Shown: positions 18,453-27,300, counted from the first letter of the stretch. The stretch: DNA of 64,000 bases from Chitinimonas viridis (GCF_030409555.1 NZ_JAUFPU010000018.1:312294-376293); one strand, 5' to 3'. Numbers and translations: made by a program. The notes: generated from the letters alone by a model not told the origin.

Positions 18453-20080
18453 TGGCCATTACGCGCTATTACCTGTTCGTCACCGACACCGGCCTCACGC
18501 TGTGGCAAGGCGATGCCGCCCACCTGGCCGAAGCCGTCCGTTTCGAAGCCCACCCCGGCGGCGTAGCCGAGTTCGAGTTGCTGGTCGCCAGCCAGCCCAA
18601 GGCGCAGTGGCATGTGGTGCTCGACCTGCAGGAAGAAGACTACCGGATCGAGACCGTACCCCACGTCAACGCGCGGGACCGCGCCATGGTCATGCGCCGC
18701 CGGCTGGACCAGCTCTACCGGGAATCACACTACCGCAGCGCCACTCTGCAAGGCCGCGAGCCAGACGGCCGGCGCGACGACAGAGTGCTGTTCGCCGCCC
18801 TGACCAACCGGCTGCCGCTGGACATGTGGCTGCAGCCCCTGGTCAAGCGCGACGCCCAGCTGGTCGGCGTCTACTCCATCGCCCTCCTTACCGCCCGCCA
18901 CCTGCGCAAGGTAACGCACATCCCCCCGCGCGCCCTGGTGGTCAGCCGCCAGGCAGGTAGCGGCCTGCGCCAAAGCTACCTGGCTGAGGGCGGGCTGCGT
19001 TTCTCCCGCCTCACCGTGCTGGAAGGCGACGACCACGAAGCCCTCGCCAACCAGCTGGCCGCCGAAGCCGCCCGCGCCCGCCAGTTCCTGGCCAGCCTGC
19101 GGGCCGTAGACCGTACCGAAGCCCTGCAGGTGGTCATGCTGTGCAGCACCACCGAGCAAGGCGCCCTGCGCGCCGCCTGCCCCGATACCGAACTGCTGCA
19201 CTATCACTTCATGCCGGTCCACCAGGTCGCCCATGCCCTGGGCATCACCGTCGCGCCCGAGCAGGCCACGGCCGAACCCTTCTGGCTACGCTTCGTCGCC
19301 AGCAAACACCCCGGCAACCAGTACGCCACGGCAGATCAGCGCAAACCCCATACCGCCTGGCAGATAGGCCGCGCCCTGCGCTACCTGTCCGTCGCCATCC
19401 TGCTGGGCACGCTGGCAGCCGGCGCCGTGCTCACCCGCCAGACCAGCGCGCTGGAGCAGCAAAGCCAGGTCAACGAACAGCGGCGGCAGGCAGCCGAACG
19501 CCTGTTCGCCGCCAATGTGCCCAACCTCAAGCCAGGCGAGCTCACCCCCAGCGGCATGAAAAACGCCGTCAACGCCTATCGCACGCTGGTAGAGCAATGG
19601 CCCGCCCTGGAAGGCGCCATGCGCGACGTCGCCACCGTCATGGCCCGCTTCCCCATGGCCGAGCTGGACGAAATGGGCTGGCTGGTCGGCAGCAACCCGG
19701 CTGAACTACCCCTGGGCTTTGCCACACCCGGCCAGACACCCGCCGCCGTGCAAGCCGCCGACCCCAACGCTGTCGACGCCAACGGCATGCCTCTCGCCCC
19801 ACCACCCGGCAAGCGCTATGTCATCGTCGCCATCAAAGCCAGGCTGCTGGGCTACGAAGACCGCTACCGCGAGGCCCTGGCCCTGGTAGACCAGATCGCG
19901 TCCGCCTTCGTCCTGCGCCCCGACGTAGTCGTCGAAAAAATCACCCTGCCTATCGATATCCGCCCCGAAGCCAGTATCAAGCTGGGTGGTGACAGCGCCG
20001 AGCAAACGCTGGGTGCCCCCTTCAGCCTCAAGTTTGTCATCCCGCTTACCCCGCCCACGCCTGCCGAGGCTACATCATGA
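18452..20080 (+). CDS. Pilus platform protein, probable PilM/PilN-like fusion (542 aa)
   Basis: I do not recognise a named family. The first 300 residues are soluble and have an actin-like/PilM or GspL-like feel (short strands, DLQEEDYRIETVPHVNARDR). One transmembrane helix follows at about 308-330, then a coiled-coil-rich segment and a C-terminal alpha/beta region ending KFVIPLTPP. This is the GspL/PilMN layout: cytoplasmic actin-like part, single helix, periplasmic ferredoxin-like part. It overlaps mshG and the next gene by 1-4 nt, which fits the assembly platform. Function is inferred from position and topology. Confidence 0.7.
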   Translation: MAITRYYLFVTDTGLTLWQGDAAHLAEAVRFEAHPGGVAEFELLVASQPKAQWHVVLDLQEEDYRIETVPHVNARDRAMVMRRRLDQLYRESHYRSATLQGREPDGRRDDRVLFAALTNRLPLDMWLQPLVKRDAQLVGVYSIALLTARHLRKVTHIPPRALVVSRQAGSGLRQSYLAEGGLRFSRLTVLEGDDHEALANQLAAEAARARQFLASLRAVDRTEALQVVMLCSTTEQGALRAACPDTELLHYHFMPVHQVAHALGITVAPEQATAEPFWLRFVASKHPGNQYATADQRKPHTAWQIGRALRYLSVAILLGTLAAGAVLTRQTSALEQQSQVNEQRRQAAERLFAANVPNLKPGELTPSGMKNAVNAYRTLVEQWPALEGAMRDVATVMARFPMAELDEMGWLVGSNPAELPLGFATPGQTPAAVQAADPNAVDANGMPLAPPPGKRYVIVAIKARLLGYEDRYREALALVDQIASAFVLRPDVVVEKITLPIDIRPEASIKLGGDSAEQTLGAPFSLKFVIPLTPPTPAEATS

Positions 20081-20691
20081 GCTGGCAGACCCGAGACCTG
20101 CGCCGCATCCGCCTGCCGCTGATCTACACCGGCCTGTCACTGGCCTTCTGTGGCCTGGTGGTGGGCGGCGCCTGGTTGCTGCGGCAGGCCGCCCAGCAAC
20201 AGCAGATGCAAAGCGAAGCCGTTGCCGTCGAAGCCGAAACCCGCGCCGCTGCCGCTGTGGCAGACAGCCAGGACATTGCCACCTACCGGGCCGCCTACAC
20301 CAGCCTGCAGCAACGCGCCGTCATCAGCCCGGAGCAGCGCCTGCCCTGGGTCGAGTACTACACCGCCCTGAGCCGTGCCGGCAACCCCGCCGACCTGAGC
20401 CTGCAAATCGAACCACGGCGCCCGCTGGAAGATCCACCCGACACCGCTATGCTGGAAAACCTGCAGTTCTACGCCAGCAAGCTCACCCTCGATACCAAGC
20501 TGCTGCACGAGGTCGATGCCCTGCGCATGCTGGACAGGCTGCGCACCGTGCAAGGCGCCGCCATCGTCCGCCAATGCGCGCTCAAGCGCAGCGACGGCAC
20601 CGGCTCCGCCCGCCCCTTCCTGCTGCTCATGACCTGCGAGGGCGACATCATCACCCTGGACACGCCCCCTGCAGAGGCCATCCCGCAATGA
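20077..20691 (+). CDS. Predicted PilO/GspM-like pilus platform protein (204 aa)
   Basis: A short cytoplasmic N-terminus precedes one transmembrane helix (about residues 14-34), a helical coiled-coil region (QAAQQQQMQSEAVAVEAET) and a C-terminal periplasmic domain with two cysteines (near residues 166 and 188) that could form a disulfide. This topology matches PilO/GspM-type proteins. Its start overlaps the previous gene by 4 nt and its stop overlaps the next. No family-level motif is visible, so the role is inferred from topology and context. Confidence 0.7.
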   Translation: MSWQTRDLRRIRLPLIYTGLSLAFCGLVVGGAWLLRQAAQQQQMQSEAVAVEAETRAAAAVADSQDIATYRAAYTSLQQRAVISPEQRLPWVEYYTALSRAGNPADLSLQIEPRRPLEDPPDTAMLENLQFYASKLTLDTKLLHEVDALRMLDRLRTVQGAAIVRQCALKRSDGTGSARPFLLLMTCEGDIITLDTPPAEAIPQ

Positions 20692-21203
20692 AACTGCCCG
20701 CCACCCTCCTCGCCCTCTGCACCTGCCTGCCGCCCGCCCATGCTGCCCAGCCCGGTGACGGCCTGGGCCGCCTGTTCTTCAGCCCCGCCGAGCGCATGGA
20801 GCTAGACCGCATCCGGGTCGGCATACAGGACAGCGCCGACGCCTCCCGCACCGTCAGGCTGGACGGCATCGTCCAGCAGAACAACCAGCCCCCCGTCCTC
20901 TGGATCAACGGCACTCGCTACCAGGGCCGCGACATCGCCGGTGCCAGCATCGCCAACCACAACCTCAGCGCCAGCACCCTGGTGGTCAGCATGCCCCCGC
21001 CCCAGGCCCGCGATATGGTCTTGAAGGTAGGCCAGACGCTGGACCCCGCCGGCGGCAACCTGCGCGAGGTCTACCAACGCCCCCCACAAGAGCTCAATCA
21101 ACTGCTGCAGCTGCTGTCCCGCCGCAGCGGCACAGCTCAACCACAAGCCGCTGAAGCAAAAGACAAAAAGCCCGCCAAACCCGGCCAACCCAAGCTGCCC
21201 TGA
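20688..21203 (+). CDS. Secreted MshK-like pilus protein (171 aa)
   Basis: The protein has an N-terminal signal peptide (hydrophobic residues about 4-19, cleavage near AHA-AQ), then a small domain with IVQQNNQPPVLWINGTRYQG and ending in a Lys/Pro-rich tail. The segment resembles the periplasmic homology region of MshK/PilP/GspC-type proteins (short beta strands that ask how a gene product is modified by an insert). It overlaps the preceding stop (ATGA) and is the last gene of the cluster. Similarity is weak, so MshK is a position-supported guess. Confidence 0.7.
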   Translation: MKLPATLLALCTCLPPAHAAQPGDGLGRLFFSPAERMELDRIRVGIQDSADASRTVRLDGIVQQNNQPPVLWINGTRYQGRDIAGASIANHNLSASTLVVSMPPPQARDMVLKVGQTLDPAGGNLREVYQRPPQELNQLLQLLSRRSGTAQPQAAEAKDKKPAKPGQPKLP

Positions 21204-21236
21204 GTGTCGCCCCATAAAAACTTTGCACGCAGACGC

Positions 21237-21265
21237 TTGACGCCCTGCCGGCTTTCCTGTTTAAT
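21237..21265 (+). promoter_or_regulatory. Sigma-70 promoter of tRNA-Phe
   Basis: TTGACG at 21237-21242 and TTTAAT at 21260-21265 are 17 bp apart and are followed by a GC-rich discriminator. The tRNA begins 16 nt after the -10 box, as expected for a strong stable-RNA promoter. Confidence 0.8.
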
Positions 21266-21281
21266 GCGGCCTCTCAACGCA

Positions 21282-21357
21282 GGCCAGTTAGCTCAGTTGG
21301 TAGAGCAGCGGATTGAAAATCCGCGTGTCCGTGGTTCGATTCCGCGACTGGCCACCA
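21282..21357 (+). tRNA. tRNA-Phe (GAA)
   Basis: A 76-nt cloverleaf has acceptor stem GGCCAGT/ACTGGCC, the anticodon loop TTGAAAA with anticodon GAA, the T-loop TTCGATT and an encoded 3' CCA. All stems pair. A promoter lies upstream and a terminator 10 nt downstream. Confidence 0.98.
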
Positions 21358-21367
21358 AACACCCCAG

Positions 21368-21393
21368 ACGGCCTTCAACACTGAAGGCCGTTT
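21368..21393 (+). terminator. Terminator after tRNA-Phe
   Basis: A 10-bp perfect stem ACGGCCTTCA/TGAAGGCCGT with a 4-nt loop is followed by TTTGT. It lies between the two tRNA genes and suggests that they can be transcribed separately. Confidence 0.75.
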
Positions 21394-21446
21394 GTCCTCC
21401 AAGGCTTGATACGCACCGCCCGGTGCCCATCACATCCAGATTGGAA

Positions 21447-21521
<75 letters not shown>

Positions 21522-21532
21522 GCAGTAAACAC

Positions 21533-21562
21533 AAAGCCCGGTACGCAAGTACCGGGCTTTGT
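21533..21562 (+). terminator. Hairpin terminator after tRNA-Thr
   Basis: A perfect 12-bp stem AAAGCCCGGTAC/GTACCGGGCTTT is capped by a GCAA tetraloop 11 nt after the tRNA CCA end. The 3' arm ends in TTT but lacks a long U tract. Confidence 0.75.
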
Positions 21563-21712
21563 CGCATCTACATCGCTCAGTCGTACTCCAGGCAGCAGCA
21601 CTCACAGACAGGTACCAACGAACGAGAGCCCACGCCTTAAGATGAGTCGTCGGACATCCAAGACTGACTCAAGCATCTGAGACTGCTATCATCACAGCAG
21701 GATGGAGTGGCT

Positions 21713-22270
21713 ATGCTAATCAATCACCACCGCGAGAAGCTAGTACAGGCGGTACTATACTTCGCCAGCAACACGCGCAATCTAGGGAAAACGAAGCTCT
21801 TTAAGCTCCTCTATTTCCTGGATTTTGAGCATTTCAGGGATACCGGGCGCTCCGTAACCGGGCTTCATTATTTTGCTTGGCCCAAAGGGCCTGTTCCCAA
21901 ATCACTATTTGATGAGCTCAGCGCCCCCGAAGCCGACTGGCAGGGCAAAGTCGCATTTCAAGAACGGCAAACCCGTGCAGGGTCAATGCTGGCCGTGGAG
22001 CCCCTTGCTACTTTCGATGCCTCACACTTCACCAAGCGAGAGCTGCGACTCTTGGAAAAGCTAGCCACTGAGTTTCGTGATTCCCTAGCAGAGGCCATGG
22101 TAGAGGAAACGCATCTAGAGAATCAGCCTTGGCATAAAGTTTACGTAACGGAAAATCGCAAACAGAAGGAAATCCCTTACCAGTATGCGATTCGAGGCCA
22201 AGAAGTCGACGCAATGAGCTCGACTATCAGCGAGCGCAATGAATTCATTGAAACTTTCAAACCAACTTAG
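21713..22270 (+). CDS. Panacea-domain (DUF4065, SocA-like) putative antitoxin
   Basis: The 185-residue protein carries the Panacea/DUF4065 pattern: KTKLFKLLYFLDFEHF near residues 27-42 followed by a TGLHYFAWPKGPVPKSLFDEL segment. Panacea-domain proteins act as antitoxins for many unrelated toxins. The ATG at 21713 follows a GGAG at 21704-21707 with good spacing. The next gene starts 3 nt after its stop. Base composition is visibly lower in GC than the flanking pilus genes, and the pair lies directly after two tRNA genes, so acquisition by transfer is likely. Confidence 0.8.
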   Translation: MLINHHREKLVQAVLYFASNTRNLGKTKLFKLLYFLDFEHFRDTGRSVTGLHYFAWPKGPVPKSLFDELSAPEADWQGKVAFQERQTRAGSMLAVEPLATFDASHFTKRELRLLEKLATEFRDSLAEAMVEETHLENQPWHKVYVTENRKQKEIPYQYAIRGQEVDAMSSTISERNEFIETFKPT

Positions 22271-22273
22271 CTC

Positions 22274-22690
22274 ATGCAAGCTGGACACATCCTATTCCAT
22301 AGGAACTTTCTATTCGCCGACGGCAGCTCCAAGGGCAAGTACCTCATCGTACTAGGATCAACGGAGAGCACTCTAATTGCCGCCAAAACCACATCGCAAG
22401 GGCACTGGTATAGAAATGATGCGGGGTGCCAATCAGCAAACCGGTTCCCCGCGTATTTTTTGCCCCGAGGCAGTTGTTGCTTACCCAAAGACACGTGGGT
22501 CTGCTTGCAGGAGCTTTATGAACTAGAGGTCCGCAAAGTCACTGCAGGGATAGTAAACGGCGAAGTCTTCCAGCACGGGACACTTACAAATAGTGAGCAA
22601 ACGAGAGACTTGCAAGTATGCGCAACGTCTTGCGACGACATTTCCCGTCATCAGGAACTAGTTATTCGCAACTGCTTTGCCCCAGCCTAA
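22274..22690 (+). CDS. Putative toxin partner of the Panacea antitoxin (138 aa)
   Basis: I do not recognise a named family. The N-terminal part (GHILFHRNFLFADGSSKGKYLIVL) has the look of an SH3-like MazF/PemK-type barrel: a short strand, a polar turn and a KGKYLIVL strand. Further on is a Cys/Trp-rich stretch (SCCLPKDTWVC). The gene is 3 nt behind the antitoxin gene and ends the two-gene unit. Toxin identity rests on operon context and fold impression only; an unrelated enzyme is possible. Confidence 0.6.
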   Translation: MQAGHILFHRNFLFADGSSKGKYLIVLGSTESTLIAAKTTSQGHWYRNDAGCQSANRFPAYFLPRGSCCLPKDTWVCLQELYELEVRKVTAGIVNGEVFQHGTLTNSEQTRDLQVCATSCDDISRHQELVIRNCFAPA

Positions 22691-22899
22691 GCTTCAGCGT
22701 GTAGGGCGCCCCACCACCGCGCTAACCAGCCACGCCAGATACCGCACCACCACCGAGACAGCGCCTCGAACACGCGCCGCCACCACACAGTAATGCCACT
22801 CTGCCGCCCGCTAACTATACTTCATGCGTAAGTGCCTCACCCATACGCAAGCGGCCGTCAACGACATGGCCGCAAATCCCGAGGTCACGAGGAGGCAGC

Positions 22900-23634
22900 A
22901 TGGTTACGTTCCGTCATTGCCTGTTGCTGATACTGGCCGCACCTGCCATGGCAGAAGAAGTACTGAATGCCTACAACACCTACTTATCGCAACCGTTTGT
23001 GCTGGACAAAGGTGGTTTAGCCGCCGATGTTGTCACCTATCTGAATAGCAAGCTCAAAGGCCGCTACCAGTTTGCGCTCCAGACCATGCCGCGCGAAAGG
23101 CTGAACACCACGGTCATCCATCAGCCAGACTTCAAAGGCATCGTACTATTCATGAGTCCGCGCTTTGTTGGCGATATCAACAAGACCCGCTATAGATGGT
23201 CCATCCCCCTGATGGAAGATGCGAACGCCGTACTGTCCCACCCCGCACGAAAGGTCGAATACACAGGCCCGGATTCATTGAAGGGAAAACTGTTCGCCGG
23301 GGTTTTGGGCCATCGATATGTGGATCTGGATGACCGGTTTGGCAAGGACATACAAAGGGAAGATGTCGCCTCGGAGCTAGCCAACCTGCACAAAGTGGCA
23401 GCGAGACGCTGCGATGTCACCATCACCCCTCAGACCATCTACCGCTACCTGGTCAACCAGCACGGGCTGCAGAACCGCTTATATGTTTCCGCTCGCCCCC
23501 ACATCAGCTTCAGCCGCCATATCCTGGCCGCCAGGCACGAAGACAAAATGGTCGCTGCGCTTGATGAAGTCTTGCTGGCAAGCAAGGCTGACCCAGCGTG
23601 GCAGACGATATTGGCCAAGTACAGCATACAATGA
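22900..23634 (+). CDS. Periplasmic solute-binding protein (PBP2-like), solitary
   Basis: The 244-residue protein has a signal peptide cleaved near AMA-EE and the two-lobed pattern of small type 2 periplasmic binding proteins. Start choice is supported by a strong GAGGAGG ribosome site 5-6 nt upstream. Many such short proteins in proteobacteria are transporter-like but have no permease beside them, as here; some sense ligands instead. No ligand motif is clear. An in-frame ABC transporter operon is absent on either side. Confidence 0.75.
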   Translation: MVTFRHCLLLILAAPAMAEEVLNAYNTYLSQPFVLDKGGLAADVVTYLNSKLKGRYQFALQTMPRERLNTTVIHQPDFKGIVLFMSPRFVGDINKTRYRWSIPLMEDANAVLSHPARKVEYTGPDSLKGKLFAGVLGHRYVDLDDRFGKDIQREDVASELANLHKVAARRCDVTITPQTIYRYLVNQHGLQNRLYVSARPHISFSRHILAARHEDKMVAALDEVLLASKADPAWQTILAKYSIQ

Positions 23635-23714
23635 CTCGGCCAGCGCACAGCGGCAATGGTCAAAGGCACGCTCGCACATCCACGCCAAAAGAGCTTGCTC
23701 AGCTGCACCAAAAC

Positions 23715-23742
23715 AAAAAGCCCGGCACAACTACGCCGGGCT
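23715..23742 (-). terminator. Terminator of the minus-strand binding-protein gene
   Basis: The stem AGCCCGGC/GCCGGGCT (23719-23726 with 23735-23742) is followed on the minus strand by TTTTTGTTTT. It lies 24 nt past the stop of the next gene, which is on the minus strand. Confidence 0.88.
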
Positions 23743-23765
23743 CTACACATCTGGCCAACGCCCTG

Positions 23766-24566
23766 TCAGGCGCCGCCTATCTTGAAGAAGCGCGCCAGCG
23801 GCACCGAAGTCTCCGGCCCGAACCAGCGCTGGAAGATACGGGCGGCCTCGCCGCTTTGCTCGGCCTCGATCAGGGCCTCGTTCACCAGCTTGAGCATGCG
23901 CGGCTCGCCCTTGCGCACCGCCATGCCATAAGCCTCGGTGGAGAGCGAGAACACCGATATCTCGTACTGCTGGCGATTCGGCAGCTTGGCCTGCAAGCCC
24001 GCCAGGGCCGGCTCGTCGGCGGTTACGCCATCAATCTTGCCGCCCTGCAAAAAACCCACAGCGGCATTGGTGTCATCCATGGAGACCAAGGTAGCCTTGG
24101 GGAACAGCTGCTTGAACTGCGCTTCCGAGGTCGTCCCCCGCGCCACGCCTATGCTGCCCGTCTCCAGCGCTTTCAGGTCGGCAAAACGGCCCTTGCGCGC
24201 CAACACCTTCTGGCCGGTCACAAAATAGCCATAAGAGAAATCCACCTGCCGCTCCCGCTCCACCGTCTTGGTCAACATGGCGGCAATCAGGTCCACCTTC
24301 TTGCCGCGCAGCAGCTCTATCCGCTGTGCCGGGTCCAGGTTCTGCACCACAAACTTCACCCCCAGCTTCTTGGCGACCAGCGCAGCCATATCCACGTCGT
24401 AGCCAGAGATGGTCTTGTCGCGGTTATGAAAACCGAACGGCGGTGCATCGGCATTGGTACCCACTACCAACTGGCCACGGGCGCGGATGTCATCCACCAG
24501 GTCGGCCTGGGCCGTCAGCGACAGGGCCGCAATTACAAGATAAGAGATAAGGCTTCGAGTCATCAT
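23766..24566 (-). CDS. Polar amino-acid-type periplasmic binding protein, solitary
   Basis: The 266-residue protein has a signal peptide (MMTRSLISYLVIAALSLTAQA) and the family 3 binding-protein motifs RGQLVVGTNADAPPFGF and GYDVDMAALVAKKLGVK. These are typical of glutamate/aspartate- or cystine-type ABC importers. No permease or ATPase is adjacent, so it must work with components elsewhere or act as a sensor. Two adjacent ATG codons (24566, 24563) are possible; an upstream in-frame extension lacks signal-peptide character. An intrinsic terminator follows. Confidence 0.88.
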   Translation of the reverse strand: MMTRSLISYLVIAALSLTAQADLVDDIRARGQLVVGTNADAPPFGFHNRDKTISGYDVDMAALVAKKLGVKFVVQNLDPAQRIELLRGKKVDLIAAMLTKTVERERQVDFSYGYFVTGQKVLARKGRFADLKALETGSIGVARGTTSEAQFKQLFPKATLVSMDDTNAAVGFLQGGKIDGVTADEPALAGLQAKLPNRQQYEISVFSLSTEAYGMAVRKGEPRMLKLVNEALIEAEQSGEAARIFQRWFGPETSVPLARFFKIGGA

Positions 24567-25634
24567 GGCTATTCCGTCTAACAATCCAAATAAAAAAACG
24601 GCCGCAAGACGATGTCCGCGCAAGCCGCTTATCCCATTAGCATGCCATTATCCGCTTGGCATGTATGCTGCGGTTTACCCTGCCCTCAAGACGAAATTTG
24701 TCGAGCAACGCCTGCTCATGAGGCATGAAGGCTTCTCGCCCCTCCAACAATCGACGCTGCTCCATATGCCACTATAGGCAGAAATCCATCAGTCGCCGCC
24801 CAGATCAGAAAGCACTGCAAGCATCAGATCAACGAACGCGATGGCGACCATGGCAACAGACCGCCGGCCTTCCAATAGTCCGCTATGCCATTGAATCGTA
24901 GTGTATTGCTGCCCATACAGATGATGGCAGCCATCAGTCTGCCCCAGCCCCGTATCGTGCAGCGTAGACTTCCGGCGCGGCGACGAGGGATGTGTGGGGG
25001 TGGCTTCAATCAGGGGAGGCATGCTGGGCATACAAGGCAACCAGCCCCTTCGCACCTACCTAGGTGGAATAGGTCCTGAACAAAAAGGGGAATACTGCCA
25101 AGCCGCGCGGCTGCCATTTGCGGCAGCCCTGGCGCAAAATGCCTCAGCGACGGCAGCTACCGTAGCATCCCTTAGCCCACTCCCCCGCAAGGCAAAAAAA
25201 AACGGCCGCCAAACATCGGCGGCCAGAGGAGGAGGAAGGCTTCATTATCCCCCATTTGAGGGATAACGGAAGTGACAACGGCATAGTTTCCGACAATCGG
25301 TCATTTCAGCCGCACGCGCCACTGTGGCTAGCCAGCCGCATCTTTAGGGCAATCCCAGCAACAGCCGGCACCTGCCCGGCGCCGCGCCGCCCAGGTATCC
25401 AAACCCCGCCCTTGCCCCCGCATAAAACGCCAGAGGCCATGCCAGGCAAGGCAGTCACCCTCCATGCCGCCAGCCAGCCAGCACGCCGTCCATCCACAAC
25501 ACCAGCCCGCTCCTCGCCCACGCCGGCCCGATTGCCCATATTGCCAGCCTGGCAGGCTGGTAGCCCCCTGCAGAACGTGTTAGAAAAGCAGTGCGGTGAC
25601 AGCGCGCCACCTTATCGAATGGATGCACAACACC
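24567..25634. other. Gene-poor interval of about 1.07 kb
   Basis: I see no convincing protein-coding gene here; the frames present have no recognisable motifs. It holds the inverted repeat CATGCCA-9-TGGCATG (24641-24663), about 75 bp upstream of the minus-strand binding-protein gene and a possible operator. It also holds a strong minus-strand terminator (25194-25224) preceded by the inverted repeat TTATCCC/GGGATAA (25245-25266), which may belong to a small RNA. The rest is unassigned. Confidence 0.5.
25194..25224 (-). terminator. Strong minus-strand terminator with no assigned gene
   Basis: The 7-bp GC stem GGCCGCC/GGCGGCC (25204-25210 with 25218-25224) with a 7-nt loop is followed on the minus strand by an unbroken run of nine T (the strand reads GTTTTTTTTT). 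No coding gene upstream on that strand explains it, so a small RNA ending here is a reasonable guess. Confidence 0.7.
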
Positions 25635-25811
25635 ATGCCGAAAAAACCCGCCAGTCCCAAGGCTCCAGCCAACGACTCCCTCGCCGCCATGATGACGCTA
25701 CCCCTGGTCAGCGCCGAGGGCTACCTCAAGGAAATGGTGCGCCGGCGCGATGTCCGCAGGAAGATAGAAGACCTGCGCGACAAGGCCAGCGTGGCCAAGG
25801 AACTCTGGTAG
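25635..25811 (+). CDS. Small basic protein, possibly PA3496-like (58 aa)
   Basis: The frame begins MPKKPASPKAPANDSLAA and ends with a charged helix (DVRRKIEDLRDKASVAKELW). The C-terminal pattern of RRKIED followed by KEL resembles the short Pseudomonas PA3496-type proteins, but the match is only a few residues. The ribosome-binding site is weak. The lower-density GC pattern and the strongly helical C-terminus favour coding. Function unknown. Confidence 0.5.
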   Translation: MPKKPASPKAPANDSLAAMMTLPLVSAEGYLKEMVRRRDVRRKIEDLRDKASVAKELW

Positions 25812-26029
25812 CGACCACTCACCCGTCCCGGCCGCTATTCCGGCCGGGCGCTGTCCTGGCTGCGGCGGCCTATGCAGCGTCCAAGCCCGCGCGCCCCTGC
25901 GCCAGCCGCTAACCCGGCTTTGCGGTGCAGCCCAAGAGCGATGCCCCATCATGCTGCTGCAACACACTGGTCAAGCCTGCCCCTTCCACAGCACCATCGC
26001 GCTTTCCCATTTCCCGTACCGGCTCCGTC

Positions 26030-26521
26030 ATGCGTTCAATCTGGCTCTACGCCCTCGCCCTGCTGTGCAGTCTCTCGCTAACCGCCCAGGCATGCGATAG
26101 CGGCACGCTCTACCTGATGCGCCACGCCGAAAAATCTGCCCAGGGCGGCAGCGATCCTGCCCTGTCGGCCCAGGGCGAGGCACGAGCCCAGGCCCTGGTA
26201 GATAAATTCAGCCAGCAGTCCATCGCCGCCGTATTCAGCACCGATTATCAGCGCACCCGCGCCACCGCCACGCCCTTGGCCAAGGCCAGGCAGCTGGATG
26301 TCATCCTCTACAACCCCGATCAACCGGCCCAGCTATTACAGCGACTGGCGCAGGACTACTGCGGCAAGCATGTCGTCATCGTCGGCCATAGCAACACAGT
26401 GCCCGAGCTGATCAAGCTGGCAGGCATCACCCAGCCTGTGGTCATCGCCGAAACCGCCTTTGGCGACATTTACCAAGTGCAACGCAGCCCCCACGGCAAT
26501 CGCCTCAGCCAGTTCAACTAA
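26030..26521 (+). CDS. Secreted histidine phosphatase family protein
   Basis: The 163-residue protein has a signal peptide (about residues 1-19) and the histidine phosphatase motif LYLMRHAEKSA, in which the His of RHAE is the phosphorylated catalytic residue. The second catalytic histidine is in IVGHSNTVPEL. The branch is the short phosphoglycerate-mutase-like group rather than a metabolic mutase, and the signal peptide places it in the periplasm. The substrate is unknown. I chose the ATG at 26030 because the signal peptide starts there. The sirtuin gene follows after 5 nt. Confidence 0.87.
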   Translation: MRSIWLYALALLCSLSLTAQACDSGTLYLMRHAEKSAQGGSDPALSAQGEARAQALVDKFSQQSIAAVFSTDYQRTRATATPLAKARQLDVILYNPDQPAQLLQRLAQDYCGKHVVIVGHSNTVPELIKLAGITQPVVIAETAFGDIYQVQRSPHGNRLSQFN

Positions 26522-26526
26522 GCGCC

Positions 26527-27300
26527 ATGACCAGCGCCGCCCACACCATCCCCGAGATCTTGCTGCAAGCCTTGCGCCAGGCCCGGCATGTGGTGGTATT
26601 CAGCGGCGCCGGCATATCGGCAGAAAGCGGCGTACCCACATTCCGCGACGCCCAGACCGGGCTCTGGAGCCAGTTCCGTGCCGAGGACCTAGCCACCGCC
26701 GAAGCCTACCGGCAAGACAAGCTGCTGGTCTGGCGCTGGTACCAATGGCGTCGGCAACTATTGGCCCAGGCCCAACCCAATGCCGGCCACCACGCCATCG
26801 CCGCACTGGAGCAATATGTCCCACAGGTGACGGTGATTACCCAGAACGTCGATGATCTGCACCAACAGTCCGGCAGCACCTGCGTACTGGCCCTGCACGG
26901 CAATCTGCGCGAGAACATCTGCTTTGCCTGCCGCAGACCGGGCCACGCCGGCCCTGACGACGACACCCCACCACGCTGCCTGCTCTGCGGCGGCAGCCTG
27001 CGCCCCAACGTCGTCTGGTTTGGCGAGCAGCTGCCTACGGCCATCTACCGCGCTGCCGAGCAAGCCGCAGCAGATTGCGACCTGTTCCTGATCATCGGCA
27101 CCTCGGGCCTGGTCATGCCCGCCGCCAGCCTGCCCCAACTGGCACAGCGCAAGGGTGCAACCATCGCCCTCATCAATACCGAGGCCACCGCCCATCAGGA
27201 TCTGGCCCAACACACCCTGCTAGGTCCATCCGGCACCTGGCTCCCCGCCCTGCTGGCCCAGGCTTGGCCGCCATCCGGCACTGCCCGGAACGCTGGGTGA
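26527..27300 (+). CDS. cobB: Sir2-family NAD-dependent protein deacylase
   Basis: The 257-residue protein has the sirtuin motifs GAGISAESGVPTFR (NAD loop), TQNVDDLH, LHGN (catalytic His) and two CxxC zinc pairs (CFAC and CLLC). The segment WYQWRRQL supplies the Tyr-x-x-Arg pair that in class III sirtuins (SIRT5, CobB) recognises succinyl- or malonyl-lysine, so desuccinylase as well as deacetylase activity is likely. It is probably co-transcribed with the phosphatase 5 nt upstream. The symbol is by family resemblance. Confidence 0.9.
   Translation: MTSAAHTIPEILLQALRQARHVVVFSGAGISAESGVPTFRDAQTGLWSQFRAEDLATAEAYRQDKLLVWRWYQWRRQLLAQAQPNAGHHAIAALEQYVPQVTVITQNVDDLHQQSGSTCVLALHGNLRENICFACRRPGHAGPDDDTPPRCLLCGGSLRPNVVWFGEQLPTAIYRAAEQAAADCDLFLIIGTSGLVMPAASLPQLAQRKGATIALINTEATAHQDLAQHTLLGPSGTWLPALLAQAWPPSGTARNAG

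Noticed and set aside
24789..25055. An 88-codon minus-strand frame in the 1-kb gap
   Set aside because: No motif, no ribosome site and odd composition; probably non-coding.
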